A stretch of DNA of 64,000 nt from Microbacterium sp. MF43. Lineage in GTDB: Bacteria; Actinomycetota; Actinomycetes; Actinomycetales; Microbacteriaceae. The stretch spans positions 434,001-498,000 of the forward strand of contig NZ_JABBDY010000002.1 of NCBI RefSeq assembly GCF_012847295.1, in the 5' to 3' direction. Shown here piece after piece: positions 17,699-26,572 of this stretch. The position numbers and the translations under genes are program-made. The notes beneath the pieces were generated by a model. It saw only the letters and a list, made by a program, of their open reading frames with translations. It was not told where the DNA came from and ran no database searches. Within the stretch, counting starts at the first letter, position 1. Each line of letters starts with the position of its first letter.

Positions 17699-18372
17699 GC
17701 CCGCACCTCGGCGATCAGGTCGAGCAGTTCGCGAAGAGGCTTGCGCAGCACCCGCAGGCGCACGAGCGGGAGAGAGAGCTTCAGCAGGCGGAGCCCGCGA
17801 TCGAGCAGCAGGTGGGTGCGCTCACGGCCCGGCGACGTGTCGTAGACCCAGAACAGAGCGAGGAGGAGGTGTCCGAGCATGAGCGCCGCCGGCAGGTCCG
17901 CGTCGAACTCGGCGGGGAGCTTATCCTTGGCCTCGCTGACCGCGTCCCGGAAGAGCCCGACGACGATGTCGCGGGACTCCGCGGATTCTCCCGCCAGCGG
18001 GTTGATCGACGAGCGCGGCGAGACGGCCGCCGACAGGAACTCCGGCGCGAAGCGGTGGTAGGGCTCGAGTTGGTCGAGGCCGGTCCGGTACACGATCCCG
18101 AGGCGCTCGATCAGATCATCGGTCTGGGCCAGGAGCGGCTCAGCCGCCGCGCGGTGAGCCTCCTGCACCTCGAGGTACAGCTCCTGCACGAGGTCGTTCT
18201 TGGAGGCGAAGTGGTAGTTCGTGGTGCCGACCGAGACGCCCGTCTCCTGAGCGATGAGCCGGATCGTCGTGTCGTCGTAGCCGCGCTCTCGGAACGACCG
18301 GAGCGCGGTATCCCGGATCAGCCCACGCGTGCGGGCGCTCTTCTTGGTGGTGCGACCCTCAGAACTGGACAT
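17695..18372 (-). CDS. TetR/AcrR-family regulator
   Basis: 225 residues. The N-terminal TetR DNA-binding domain is clear (IRDTALRSFRERGYDDTT, then IAQETGVSVGTTNYHFASK, residues about 18-60). The C-terminal effector domain is divergent. It leads the operon TetR-membrane protein-SRPBCC-DUF4166 and is divergent from the NAD-binding protein gene with only 27 bases between start codons. On its strand TAGTTT lies exactly six bases before the ATG, so the mRNA is probably leaderless. The start codon itself lies in the left arm of an 11-bp inverted repeat that is presumably its own operator. Confidence 0.9.
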   Translation of the reverse strand: MSSSEGRTTKKSARTRGLIRDTALRSFRERGYDDTTIRLIAQETGVSVGTTNYHFASKNDLVQELYLEVQEAHRAAAEPLLAQTDDLIERLGIVYRTGLDQLEPYHRFAPEFLSAAVSPRSSINPLAGESAESRDIVVGLFRDAVSEAKDKLPAEFDADLPAALMLGHLLLALFWVYDTSPGRERTHLLLDRGLRLLKLSLPLVRLRVLRKPLRELLDLIAEVRA

Positions 18373-18403
18373 GTTCAGAAACTAGCGTACGATCTGAACA
18401 TGT
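18369..18403. promoter_or_regulatory. inverted-repeat operator containing both start codons
   Basis: Arms ACATGTTCAGA (18369-18379) and TCTGAACATGT (18393-18403) are perfect 11-bp inverted repeats separated by 13 bases. Each arm contains the ATG of one divergent gene, and the spacer holds both -10-like boxes (TACGAT on +, TAGTTT on -). Confidence 0.85.
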
Positions 18404-19377
18404 TCAACATCGACTCGCAGAGATCTCATCGCATCGCGATCACGGGCGGCACCGGCTTCGTGGGTCGCCACGTTGCCGAGCGGCTGGGTGACGAGCGCAC
18501 CACCGTGATCTCGCGCCGCACCGGCGTCTCGGTCGACGACCTCGACGTCCTCGCTGCGGCGATGGGCGGCTGCGGCGTCGTCGTCCACTGCGCCGGCATC
18601 AACCGCGAGATCGGAGACCAGACGTTCGACCGCGTGCACGTGCGGGGGACGGCCGCCGTCGTTGAGGCCGCGCGAAGAGCAGGGGTTCGCAAGATCGTGA
18701 TGCTGAGCTTCCTGCGCGCGCGGCCATCCTGTGGGTCGGCGTACCACGAGTCGAAGTGGGAGGCCGAGCAGATCATCCGCTCATCCGGCCTCGACTACAC
18801 GATCCTCAAGGCCGGGATGATCTACGGCCGCGGCGACCACATGATCGACCACCTGAGCCGCCTGGCTCGCACGATCCCCTTCGCCGCGACGGTCGGAATG
18901 CGCGAACGCGAGATCAGTCCCGTCCCGATCGCCGAGATGGTCGACGTGATCATCGCCGCCACGAATGGCCGGCTCTCACGGGAGACCGTCGCCGTCACCG
19001 GCGGCGAAACACTGCTCCTCAGCGACGCCGTCCGGCGCGTCGCCGATGTCGTGGGCCGGCCCATGCTCGTCTTTCCCGCTCCGCTCGCCTTCCATCGGGT
19101 GTTCGCCCAGGTGTGCGAGTGGACGATGAAAGTACCGCTGGTGGCGAAGGCCCAGATGCGGATGCTCGCGGAGGGCGTCACGACGGCGACGGGCCCGGCC
19201 GGCGAATTGCCCGCCGACCTCCGCCCCCGCGCGCCCTTCGACGCGCCCGGCATCCGCGCGGCCCTGCCCGATGCCGGACGTTTCGGCTGCGCAGACCTCC
19301 GGCATCCCCGGTTCCGGATTCAGGCGACACGCCGCGACGCGGCCGCCCGGGGCGACGCGTCGGTGCGGGTTGCCTGA
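18400..19377 (+). CDS. atypical SDR / NAD(P)-binding protein
   Basis: 325 residues. The Rossmann motif GGTGFVGRHVAERL lies at residues 14-27, followed by VVHCAGINREIGD, and YHESKWEAEQII supplies the Tyr-x3-Lys pair. This is the atypical-SDR pattern (NmrA/complex-I-NDUFA9-like). Whether it is an enzyme or a redox-sensing cofactor-binding protein cannot be decided. The last 50 residues are low in conservation and rich in Arg/Ala. ATG at 18400 follows TACGAT by six bases. Its promoter is buried in the presumed TetR operator, so it is the likely main target of that regulator. Confidence 0.85.
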   Translation: MFNIDSQRSHRIAITGGTGFVGRHVAERLGDERTTVISRRTGVSVDDLDVLAAAMGGCGVVVHCAGINREIGDQTFDRVHVRGTAAVVEAARRAGVRKIVMLSFLRARPSCGSAYHESKWEAEQIIRSSGLDYTILKAGMIYGRGDHMIDHLSRLARTIPFAATVGMREREISPVPIAEMVDVIIAATNGRLSRETVAVTGGETLLLSDAVRRVADVVGRPMLVFPAPLAFHRVFAQVCEWTMKVPLVAKAQMRMLAEGVTTATGPAGELPADLRPRAPFDAPGIRAALPDAGRFGCADLRHPRFRIQATRRDAAARGDASVRVA

Positions 19378-19425
19378 TTCTGGCACGCACGCCTCAGGGC
19401 ACGGGCGGGCGGGGTTGACACGGGC

Positions 19426-20253
19426 TCAGTCGAGGAAGAGTGCGCGCAGCCGCTTCGTCGTGAAGACGAGCCCCACGGCGATCATGACGACGAAGTACAG
19501 CACGTGCCACCACATGTCGGGAGAGAGGACGCCCGTCGTCAGCCCGCGCACCAACTCGACGCCGTGCCACAGCGGGAAGGCCATGATGATGTGCTGGATC
19601 CACTCGGGATAGACCGTGATCGGGTAGAGCGTCGCCGAGAACAGGAACATCGGCAGCAGCACGAAGTTGATCCAGTCCATGTGCTGGAACGTCTTCATGT
19701 AGCTCGTGACGGCCATGCCGACGCTCGCGAAGCCGAACGCGATCAGGAGCACCGCCGGGATGGCGAGAATCGCTGTCCACGCCAGGTTCAGCCCGAGGAT
19801 CTGCATGATGATCATGAACCCGGTCGCATACAGCAACCCGCGCAGCAGCGCGTAGAGGATCTCGCCGAGGGCGACATCCAGCGGTCCGAGCGACGTCGCG
19901 AGCATGCCCTCGTAGAGCTTGCCGTAGTTCAGCTTGAAGAAGACGTTCCAGGTGGAGTCGTAGATCGCACCGTTCATCGCCGACACCGCCAGGAGCGCCG
20001 GCGCGATGAACGCGGCATACGACACCTCGGCACCGCCCGTGGTCTCGACGTCGCCGATCAGGGCACCGAGCCCGACACCCATCGACACCAGGTAGAACAC
20101 CGGCTCGAAGAACCCCGACAGCACCACGATCCAGCTCGATGAGCGGGCCGCGATGAGTCCGCGCTGCACGACCGCCTGGGGGTTGCCGGCCCACAGGGCT
20201 CGCACACCGCCGCGGCGGGTCGGGGCATCCGTCCTCATGCTCACCGCGGTCAC
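19426..20253 (-). CDS. ABC-2 type transporter permease
   Basis: 275 residues, six predicted helices, matching the ABC-2 permease family (NodJ/DrrB-like): FFEPVFYLVSMGVGLGAL in the first helix region and MKTFQHMDWINFVLLPMFLF followed by SATLYPITVYPEWIQ, the classic ABC-2 signature. GTG at 20253 overlaps the upstream permease stop (GTGA). With the paralogous permease and the ATPase it forms an exporter in which the two membrane halves are different proteins. The substrate is unknown; homologues export drugs or polysaccharides. Confidence 0.88.
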   Translation of the reverse strand: MTAVSMRTDAPTRRGGVRALWAGNPQAVVQRGLIAARSSSWIVVLSGFFEPVFYLVSMGVGLGALIGDVETTGGAEVSYAAFIAPALLAVSAMNGAIYDSTWNVFFKLNYGKLYEGMLATSLGPLDVALGEILYALLRGLLYATGFMIIMQILGLNLAWTAILAIPAVLLIAFGFASVGMAVTSYMKTFQHMDWINFVLLPMFLFSATLYPITVYPEWIQHIIMAFPLWHGVELVRGLTTGVLSPDMWWHVLYFVVMIAVGLVFTTKRLRALFLD

Positions 20254-21170
20254 TTGGCCAGCCTCCTCTCGAACAGGCGCCGGCCGACGACCAGTCCTCC
20301 GACCGCGAGGACGAGCAGGTACACGATGTGCACGACGATCAGGATCGGCGGCGTCGGCTGACCGTAGGTGACGACGCGGCCGAGCTCGGTGGCATGCCAG
20401 AGGGGCGAGACCCAGCCGATCCATTGGAGCCAGTCGGGCAGGGCGCTCAGGGGATAGAACGTGCCCGAGAAGAGGAACATCGGCATGAAGACGAAGCGCT
20501 GCACGAGGGCGAACTGCCCTTTGTCGTCTTCGATCGACGCGGCGTAGGCCATCAGCGGGGTGCCGAAGGCCAGTCCGCCGAGGAGGGCGACGAAGATCGC
20601 CATCCAGGCCGTGCCAGGTCGGGTGGCGTCGGGCTGCAGCCACGCGAAGAACAGCACGATGAACAGGAAGTACAGCACGACCGTCACACCCATGCGGGCC
20701 CCGGCGCCGGCGACGACGCCGTTCGCGATCTGCCCGGACGCGATCGGCGAGGCGTTGAAGCCGTAGAAGTACCGGCGCCACTTGAAGCCCGCCATCACGG
20801 GGTAGGTGAATTCCTCGGATGCCACGGCGACCGCCGACGTCATGAGCAGCGCCGGCGCGACGAACACGAGGTACGGCACCTGCTCGCCCGCCACGTCGAT
20901 GGGCGCGTCGATGAGCGCGGCCAGTCCGACGGCCAGACCGAGGAGGTACAGGACAGGCTGGCCGAGCGCACCGACGATGATCGTCCAGCCGTACGCACGC
21001 ATGGCGCGCACCATGTGCTCGGTGACGTAGAGCGAGCTGAACGCGCGAGGCTTGCGTCCCCATTCGAGCGCCTCGGCCCTGAGCTCGTCGAGCTCGGCGT
21101 CGATGATGACGGATGCCTCGGCCCGAGGCATCCGCTCGTCTGCGGGGCCCGGCGAAGAGACGTCGCTCAT
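20250..21170 (-). CDS. ABC-2 type transporter permease
   Basis: 306 residues, six helices after a 70-residue cytoplasmic N-terminus. LQPVLYLLGLAVGLAAL-like (GQPVLYLLGLAVGLAALID) and FVFMPMFLFSGTFYPLSALP identify an ABC-2 permease paralogous to its downstream partner. ATG at 21170 overlaps the ATPase stop (ATGA). The N-terminal coding stretch contains an inverted pair of the GGATGCC word (21111-21133), a hairpin inside the gene. Confidence 0.88.
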   Translation of the reverse strand: MSDVSSPGPADERMPRAEASVIIDAELDELRAEALEWGRKPRAFSSLYVTEHMVRAMRAYGWTIIVGALGQPVLYLLGLAVGLAALIDAPIDVAGEQVPYLVFVAPALLMTSAVAVASEEFTYPVMAGFKWRRYFYGFNASPIASGQIANGVVAGAGARMGVTVVLYFLFIVLFFAWLQPDATRPGTAWMAIFVALLGGLAFGTPLMAYAASIEDDKGQFALVQRFVFMPMFLFSGTFYPLSALPDWLQWIGWVSPLWHATELGRVVTYGQPTPPILIVVHIVYLLVLAVGGLVVGRRLFERRLAK

Positions 21171-22108
21171 TCGATCAGCGTCCTTCCGGTCAGGCGCAGG
21201 AACACGTCCTCGAGGCTCGAGCGCCGCACGAGACTCGTCACCGGGTGGAGTCCGCGCTGAGCGACCTGCTCGAGAGCCGCCTCGCCGTCGTTCGCATACA
21301 CCAGCACGCGATCGGGCAGCACCTCGACGCGATCGCCGATGCCCTGCAGCTGCGGGGCGACCTGCTCGTTGCGGTCGGACCCGAAGCGCACCTCGAGCAC
21401 TTCGCGGCTCGAGTGCTCCCGGATGAGCGACGCGGGCGTGCCCTCGGCCATGATGCGGCCCTTGTCGACGACGATCAGGCGGTCGCACAGCTGCTCGGCC
21501 TCGTCCATGTAGTGCGTCGTCAGCACGAGCGTCGTGCCGCGCTCTTTGAGACGGAACAGGCGGTCCCACAGCACGTGCCGCGCCTGCGGGTCGAGACCGG
21601 TGGTCGGCTCGTCGAGAAGCAGGATGCGCGGATCGTTGATGAGTCCGCGGGCGATCGTGAGGCGGCGCTTCATGCCTCCCGAGAGCTGGTCGACCTTGCT
21701 CTTGGCCTTGTCTTCGAGCGCGGCGAACGCGAGGAGCTCGTCGGCCTTCTGCGCGCACACCTTGCCCGGCAGCCCGAAGTAGCGGCCGTAGATGTAGAGG
21801 TTCTCGCGCGCGTTGAGTTCGCCGTCGAGGTTGTCCTGCTGCGGCACGACGCCGAGGCGCGAGCGGATCTCAGGACCGTAGCGGTCGGGGTCGAGGCCGA
21901 GGATCGACAGGTCGCCGGCGGTGCGAGTCGACACCGCGCCGATCATCTTCATGGTGGTCGACTTGCCGGCGCCGTTCGGCCCGAGCAGCCCGAACGACTC
22001 CCCCGGCGCGACCTCGAACGAGAGACCGTCGACGGCGAGGAAGTCGGGCTTCCCCTTCACCGGATAGGACTTGACCAGGTTCTTCGCATCGATCACGGGC
22101 GCGGGCAC
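21167..22108 (-). CDS. ABC exporter ATP-binding protein, DrrA/NodI type
   Basis: 313 residues. Walker A is GPNGAGKST, the signature is LSGGMKRRL, Walker B is RILLLDEPTTGLDP, followed by the H-loop TTHYMDEAE. The C-terminal 90 residues form the DrrA-type extension. Drives the two downstream ABC-2 permeases with overlapping frames. GTG at 22108 has TAGGGT exactly six bases upstream on its strand, suggesting a leaderless transcript. It is divergent from the small HTH/ABC locus, with 135 bases between starts. Confidence 0.92.
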   Translation of the reverse strand: MPAPVIDAKNLVKSYPVKGKPDFLAVDGLSFEVAPGESFGLLGPNGAGKSTTMKMIGAVSTRTAGDLSILGLDPDRYGPEIRSRLGVVPQQDNLDGELNARENLYIYGRYFGLPGKVCAQKADELLAFAALEDKAKSKVDQLSGGMKRRLTIARGLINDPRILLLDEPTTGLDPQARHVLWDRLFRLKERGTTLVLTTHYMDEAEQLCDRLIVVDKGRIMAEGTPASLIREHSSREVLEVRFGSDRNEQVAPQLQGIGDRVEVLPDRVLVYANDGEAALEQVAQRGLHPVTSLVRRSSLEDVFLRLTGRTLIE

Positions 22109-22156
22109 CGGACAACCCTAACCCCGCCCGACGACACGCGAACTCGCCGAGACGAC

Positions 22157-22200
22157 GTCAACAAGAGTTGACGAGCGCGGAGGTGTCAACTATGGTTGAC
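22157..22200 (+). promoter_or_regulatory. promoter with two operators, small HTH/ABC operon
   Basis: A -35 TTGACG (22168-22173), 17-base spacer and -10 TATGGT (22191-22196) form a good promoter. Two palindromes, GTCAACAAGAGTTGAC (22157-22172) and GTCAACTATGGTTGAC (22185-22200), overlap the -35 and the -10 respectively, 28 bases centre to centre. Confidence 0.85.
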
Positions 22201-22243
22201 GCCGGAGCCGCAGCCGGCGGCATCCGCACTCTGAAGGAGAGAC

Positions 22244-22459
22244 GTGAGCGGCGACGACCTTCGCACCCTCATCGGCTCGGCACCGGAACATGAGCCGCTC
22301 GCCGAGCTGCACCGGCTCGCCGCCGCACGCGCCGAGCTCGCACGCGCCGAGGAGGTCGCCGTCCGCCGGGCGCGCAACCTCGGCTTCTCGTGGCAGGCGA
22401 TCGCCTTCTCGCTCGGAGTGACCAGACAGGCCGTCCACAAGAAGTACGGTCGAAGGTAA
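22244..22459 (+). CDS. small single-domain HTH protein
   Basis: 71 residues, GTG start with AAGGAGAG upstream. Residues about 45-68 (SWQAIAFSLGVTRQAVHKKY) form a helix-turn-helix of the type seen C-terminal to Clp-N domains or in stand-alone actinobacterial regulators. The N-terminal half is a charged helix that may dimerise. It lacks any effector domain. It precedes the ABC exporter by 25 bases in the same transcript, and paired palindromes cover its promoter, so autoregulation is the natural reading. The ligand-sensing step, if any, must lie elsewhere. Confidence 0.8.
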   Translation: MSGDDLRTLIGSAPEHEPLAELHRLAAARAELARAEEVAVRRARNLGFSWQAIAFSLGVTRQAVHKKYGRR

Positions 22460-22484
22460 GCCCCCATCCCCACGAGGTACATCC

Positions 22485-24440
22485 ATGCCCTCCACCGATA
22501 CCGCCGAGGCCCCTGCCGGCCCCGCCGCGCCCGACCGGCGCCGCGGTCGACGCGACCGCCCGCAGGACACCGGCCCCCGCGCGACCTTCGGCCAGCTGCT
22601 CCCCTTCCTCTTCGAGCACAAGCGCACGCTCGTCATCGTCGCCGGACTGAGCGTCCTCAGCGCGGCCACGATGCTCGTGCAGCCGCTGCTCGTCGGACAG
22701 GTGATCGACCGCGTGCAGAAGGAGCTGCCCCTGGGCATGCTCCTGTGGGCGCTCGTCGGCTTCGTGATCGCCGCGTCCCTCATCTCGGGATGGCAGCACT
22801 ACCTTCTCCAGCGCACCGGCACGGCGGTCGTGTACTCCAGCCGACGCAAACTGATCGCGCGCATCCTCCACCTGCCGATCAGCGAGTTCGACGCGCGCCG
22901 CACCGGCGACCTCGTGTCCCGGGTCGGCAGCGATACGACGCTGCTGTACGCGGTGCTCACCCAGGGGCTGGCCGACGCCATCGGCAACGGTCTGCTGTTC
23001 GTCGGCGCGATCATCGCGATGGCCGTGATCGACCCGGTGCTCCTGGGGATCATCGTGGTCGTCATCGGCATCTCGGTGGTCGGCGTCGTCGCGCTGAGCG
23101 GCCGCATCCGCACCGCCTCGACCGAGCAGCAGGAACGCGTCGGCGAGCTCGCCTCCGGCGTCGAGCGCGCCGTGGGTTCGATCCGCACCGTGCGCGCGTC
23201 CGGCGCGACCGACCGCGAGGTGGAGGCGGTCACCGAGCGCGCCACGGAGGCCTACCGCGTGGGCGTGCGCATCGCGAAGGTGTCGGCGCTGGTCGTGCCG
23301 ATCGCCGGCATCGCGCTGCAGGTGTCGCTGCTCGTCGTGATCGGGCTCGGCGGCTTCCGCGTCGCGACCGGCGCGATCACGATCGCGAGCCTCGTGACCT
23401 TCATCATGTTCCTCTTCATGCTGATCGCGCCGCTCGGCTCGTTCTTCGGAGCCATCACCTCGGTGAACCAGGCGCTCGGCGCACTCGGACGCATCCAGGA
23501 GGTGCTCGACCTGCCGACCGAGTCGCAGAACGACCCCGAGCTCGCCGCTGCCGTCGTCGCCGCGCCGGAGCCGGCAGGCCCCGGCACGCCGGCCGTGGAG
23601 TTCCGCGACGTTCGCTTCGGCTACCCCGAGGCAGTCGTCGCCGCACGCCGCAAGGCCGAGACCGAAGCGATCGCCGTGCTCGAGAACGCCCACGTCGGCG
23701 CCTCCGCGATCGTGCGGGAAGAGGCATCCGGCGATGCCCTTTCCGACCTCCCTTCCGAGGGCGAGGTCCTGCGCGGCGTCTCGTTCCGCGTGCCGCGGGG
23801 TGCCCGGGTCGCGCTCGTCGGACCGTCGGGCGCCGGAAAGAGCACGACCCTGGCGCTCATCGAGCGGTTCTACGATCCGACCGGGGGCGCGATCCTGCTC
23901 GACGGCACGGACGTGCGGGCCCTCGACCGCGACGACCTGCGTGCGAAGCTCGGCTACGTCGAGCAGGACGCACCGACGCTCGCGGGGACGATCGGCGACA
24001 ACCTGCGCCTCGCCTCCCCCGAAGCGACGGATGCCGAGTGCGAGGCCGTGCTGCGCGCCGTGAACCTCGGCGATGTGCTCGACCGCAGCGACCTCGGACT
24101 CGAGGCGCCGGTGGGTGAGAGCGGCGTCATGCTGTCGGGCGGCGAGCGTCAGCGGCTCGCGATCGCCCGCGCGCTCCTGGCGGCGCCGCCGATCCTGCTG
24201 CTGGACGAGTCGACGTCATCGCTCGACGGCCTCAACGAGCAGCGGATGCGCGAGGCGATCGACGCCGTCGCCGCAGGGCGCACGCTGATCGTCATCGCGC
24301 ACCGGCTCTCGACGGTGGTCGACAGCGATCACATCGTCGTGATGGACCGCGGCCGCGTTGTCGGCCAGGGCACGCACTCCGAGCTCGTCGCCTCGACCCC
24401 GCTCTACCGCGATCTCGCGAAGCACCAGCTCCTCGTCTGA
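22485..24440 (+). CDS. ABC exporter, fused permease-ATPase, with NBD insertion
   Basis: 651 residues, a half-size type IV ABC exporter: six-helix ABC membrane domain (about 45-340) and a nucleotide-binding domain (about 370-640). Walker A GPSGAGKST, signature LSGGERQRLAIARALL, Walker B ILLLDESTSSLD and H-loop IAHRLSTV are intact. Between FRDVRFGYP (residues 372-380), where the A-loop tyrosine sits, and EVLRGVSF (from 427) lies an extra stretch of about 45 residues rich in Ala and Glu that homologues lack. It presumably homodimerises. Cotranscribed with the small HTH protein; multidrug or lipid export is plausible but unproven. Confidence 0.92.
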   Translation: MPSTDTAEAPAGPAAPDRRRGRRDRPQDTGPRATFGQLLPFLFEHKRTLVIVAGLSVLSAATMLVQPLLVGQVIDRVQKELPLGMLLWALVGFVIAASLISGWQHYLLQRTGTAVVYSSRRKLIARILHLPISEFDARRTGDLVSRVGSDTTLLYAVLTQGLADAIGNGLLFVGAIIAMAVIDPVLLGIIVVVIGISVVGVVALSGRIRTASTEQQERVGELASGVERAVGSIRTVRASGATDREVEAVTERATEAYRVGVRIAKVSALVVPIAGIALQVSLLVVIGLGGFRVATGAITIASLVTFIMFLFMLIAPLGSFFGAITSVNQALGALGRIQEVLDLPTESQNDPELAAAVVAAPEPAGPGTPAVEFRDVRFGYPEAVVAARRKAETEAIAVLENAHVGASAIVREEASGDALSDLPSEGEVLRGVSFRVPRGARVALVGPSGAGKSTTLALIERFYDPTGGAILLDGTDVRALDRDDLRAKLGYVEQDAPTLAGTIGDNLRLASPEATDAECEAVLRAVNLGDVLDRSDLGLEAPVGESGVMLSGGERQRLAIARALLAAPPILLLDESTSSLDGLNEQRMREAIDAVAAGRTLIVIAHRLSTVVDSDHIVVMDRGRVVGQGTHSELVASTPLYRDLAKHQLLV

Positions 24441-24510
24441 CGCCGGCCTGCGCGGGTCGCTCGGGTGCCGCGCGCCGCGGCAGGACCGCCTCCCCGGGCC
24501 CCGGACAGAC

Positions 24511-24551
24511 GGATGCCCCGACCCGCGGCACAGCGCCGGGTCGGGGCATCC
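24511..24551. terminator. 15-bp stem terminator between convergent genes
   Basis: GGATGCCCCGACCCG (24511-24525) pairs perfectly with 24537-24551 around an 11-base loop. It lies between the ABC exporter and the convergent pckG, and again uses the GGATGCC word. Confidence 0.75.
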
Positions 24552-24566
24552 TTCCCCTCTCGGGGA

Positions 24567-26447
24567 TCAGGCGCGCTGCAGTCGGTAGCGCAGCGCGGCA
24601 AGCTCGGCCCACAGCGGGGCGGGCACACGGCCGTCGAACTCGCGGAAGAACTCCTCCGTGAGGTCGGCCTCACGGAGCCAGGACCCGGCATCGACCGCGA
24701 ACAGCTCGTCGAGATCCGCCTGGGGCACGTCGATGCCGTCGAGGTCGAGGTCGTCGGTGCGCGGCAGGCGGCCGATCGGGCTGTCGACCGCGCCCACCTC
24801 GCCGTCCAGGCGCCGGATGATCCAGTCGATGACGCGGGCGTTGTCGCCGAAGCCGGGCCAGAGGAACCGTCCATCCGATCCCTTGCGGAACCAGTTCACC
24901 TGGAAGATGCGCGGCGCCCGGTCGAAGCGCAGGCTCTGGCCGACCTTCAGCCAGTGGCCGAAGTAGTCGGCCATGTTGTATCCGCAGAAGGGGAGCATGG
25001 CGAACGGGTCGCGGCGCAGCTCGCCGACGGTGCCCTCGGCCGCCGCCGTGCGCTCGGACGAGATGTTCGCTCCCATGAAGACGCCGTGGGTCCAGTCGGT
25101 CGCCTCGACGACCAGCGGAACGTTGGTGGCGCGACGTCCGCCGAACAGGATCGCGTCGAGCGGGACGCCCTCGGGGGCATCCCAGTCCGCCGCGATCTGC
25201 GGGCACTGCTCGGCACGCACCGTGAAGCGCGAGTTGGGGTGGGCGGCGGGACGACCGGATGCCGGAGTCCAGGGGTTGCCCTCCCAGTCGGTGAGCTCGG
25301 CCGGCGGCTCGTCGGTGAGGCCCTCCCACCACACGTCGCCGTCCGGGCGCAGCGCGACGTTCGTGAAGATCGTGTTGCCCCACAGGGTCTCCACGGCCGT
25401 GACGTTGGTGGACTCGCCGGTGCCGGGAGCGACGCCGAAGAAGCCCGCCTCGGGGTTGATCGCCCAGAGCCGGCCGTCGTCTCCGGGACGCAGCCACGCG
25501 ATGTCGTCGCCGAGAGTCTCGACGCGCCAGCCGGGGATCGTGGGGCGCAGCATCGCGAGGTTGGTCTTGCCGCACGCCGACGGGAACGCCGCGGCCAGGT
25601 GGTACGCCCGCCCGGCCGGGTCGATCACGCGGATCAGCAGCATGTGCTCGGCGAGCCAGCCCTCGTTGCGCCCGATGACGGACGCGATGCGCAGGGCGAA
25701 GCACTTCTTCGCGAGAATGGCGTTGCCGCCGTAGCCCGAGCCGTACGACCAGACCTCGAGGGTGTCGGGGAAGTGCACGATGTACTTCTCGTCATTGCAC
25801 GGCCACGGCTCGTCCTGCTGGCCGGCCTCGAGGGGGGCGCCGACGGAGTGGACCGTCTTCACCCACGGTGCTCCGCCGGCGATCTCGCGCAGCACGTCCG
25901 TGCCCACCCGGGTCATGATCTCGATCGAGGCGACCGCGTACGCACTGTCGGTGACCTGGACGCCGATGTGCGAGAGCGGACCGCCCACGGCCCCCATCGA
26001 GAACGGCACGACGTACATCGTGCGGCCCTTCATCGACCCGTCGAACAGGGGCGTGATGGTGGTGCGGATCTCGTCCGGCGCGACCCAGTTGTTCGTCGGG
26101 CCGGCATCCTCTTCGCGCTCGGAGGCGATGAACGTGCGACCCTCGGTGCGAGCGACGTCGCTCGGGTGCGACCGGGCGAGGTACGAACCCGGACGCCACT
26201 CGGGGTTGAGCTTGATGAGCTTGCCCTCGTCGACCATCTGCCGCAGGAGCGCATCGTTCTCTGCACGCGAGCCGTCCACCCAGTGAACGCGATCTGGCTT
26301 CGTGAGCGCCGCGATCTCGTCGACCCACGCGACCAGGTCGGCCATCCCCGCCCCCCGGATCGCCGGCACATCGCCGTGGGTCCGGGTGACAGCCGGGCGC
26401 GCGGCGCCGGAGGCTTCCGTGCGGGTGAAGATGTCGGCCAGGGCCAT
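24567..26447 (-). CDS. pckG: GTP-dependent phosphoenolpyruvate carboxykinase
   Basis: Converts oxaloacetate and GTP to PEP and CO2, the entry step of gluconeogenesis. 626 residues, as expected for the GTP-type enzyme. The P-loop [13 protein letters not shown], the mobile-lid region around WNPEAG-like [13 protein letters not shown] and the FPLPFCGYN-like [16 protein letters not shown] are visible. ATG at 26447 follows GAGGAGCG. It diverges from a RamB/ScfR-like regulator across 122 bases, which suggests acetate- or propionate-responsive control in step with the glyoxylate shunt at the other end of the window. Confidence 0.96.
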   Translation of the reverse strand: MALADIFTRTEASGAARPAVTRTHGDVPAIRGAGMADLVAWVDEIAALTKPDRVHWVDGSRAENDALLRQMVDEGKLIKLNPEWRPGSYLARSHPSDVARTEGRTFIASEREEDAGPTNNWVAPDEIRTTITPLFDGSMKGRTMYVVPFSMGAVGGPLSHIGVQVTDSAYAVASIEIMTRVGTDVLREIAGGAPWVKTVHSVGAPLEAGQQDEPWPCNDEKYIVHFPDTLEVWSYGSGYGGNAILAKKCFALRIASVIGRNEGWLAEHMLLIRVIDPAGRAYHLAAAFPSACGKTNLAMLRPTIPGWRVETLGDDIAWLRPGDDGRLWAINPEAGFFGVAPGTGESTNVTAVETLWGNTIFTNVALRPDGDVWWEGLTDEPPAELTDWEGNPWTPASGRPAAHPNSRFTVRAEQCPQIAADWDAPEGVPLDAILFGGRRATNVPLVVEATDWTHGVFMGANISSERTAAAEGTVGELRRDPFAMLPFCGYNMADYFGHWLKVGQSLRFDRAPRIFQVNWFRKGSDGRFLWPGFGDNARVIDWIIRRLDGEVGAVDSPIGRLPRTDDLDLDGIDVPQADLDELFAVDAGSWLREADLTEEFFREFDGRVPAPLWAELAALRYRLQRA

Positions 26448-26557
26448 GGGTCGCTCCTCTTCGATTCGACGTTCAGATCGGTGGACTTGTTCCACTTTCT
26501 CTCGATTGCGGTGCGTCTTCGCGCCGTAACAGCCGTCAAGAGTTGCAATTCTTTCGT

Positions 26558-26572
26558 TATGATCAAGGAATG
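26558..26572 (+). promoter_or_regulatory. leaderless-type promoter
   Basis: TATGAT (26558-26563) lies exactly six bases before the ATG at 26570. TTGCAA (26543-26548) upstream resembles the TTTGC core reported for RamB sites; that resemblance is weak. Confidence 0.6.
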
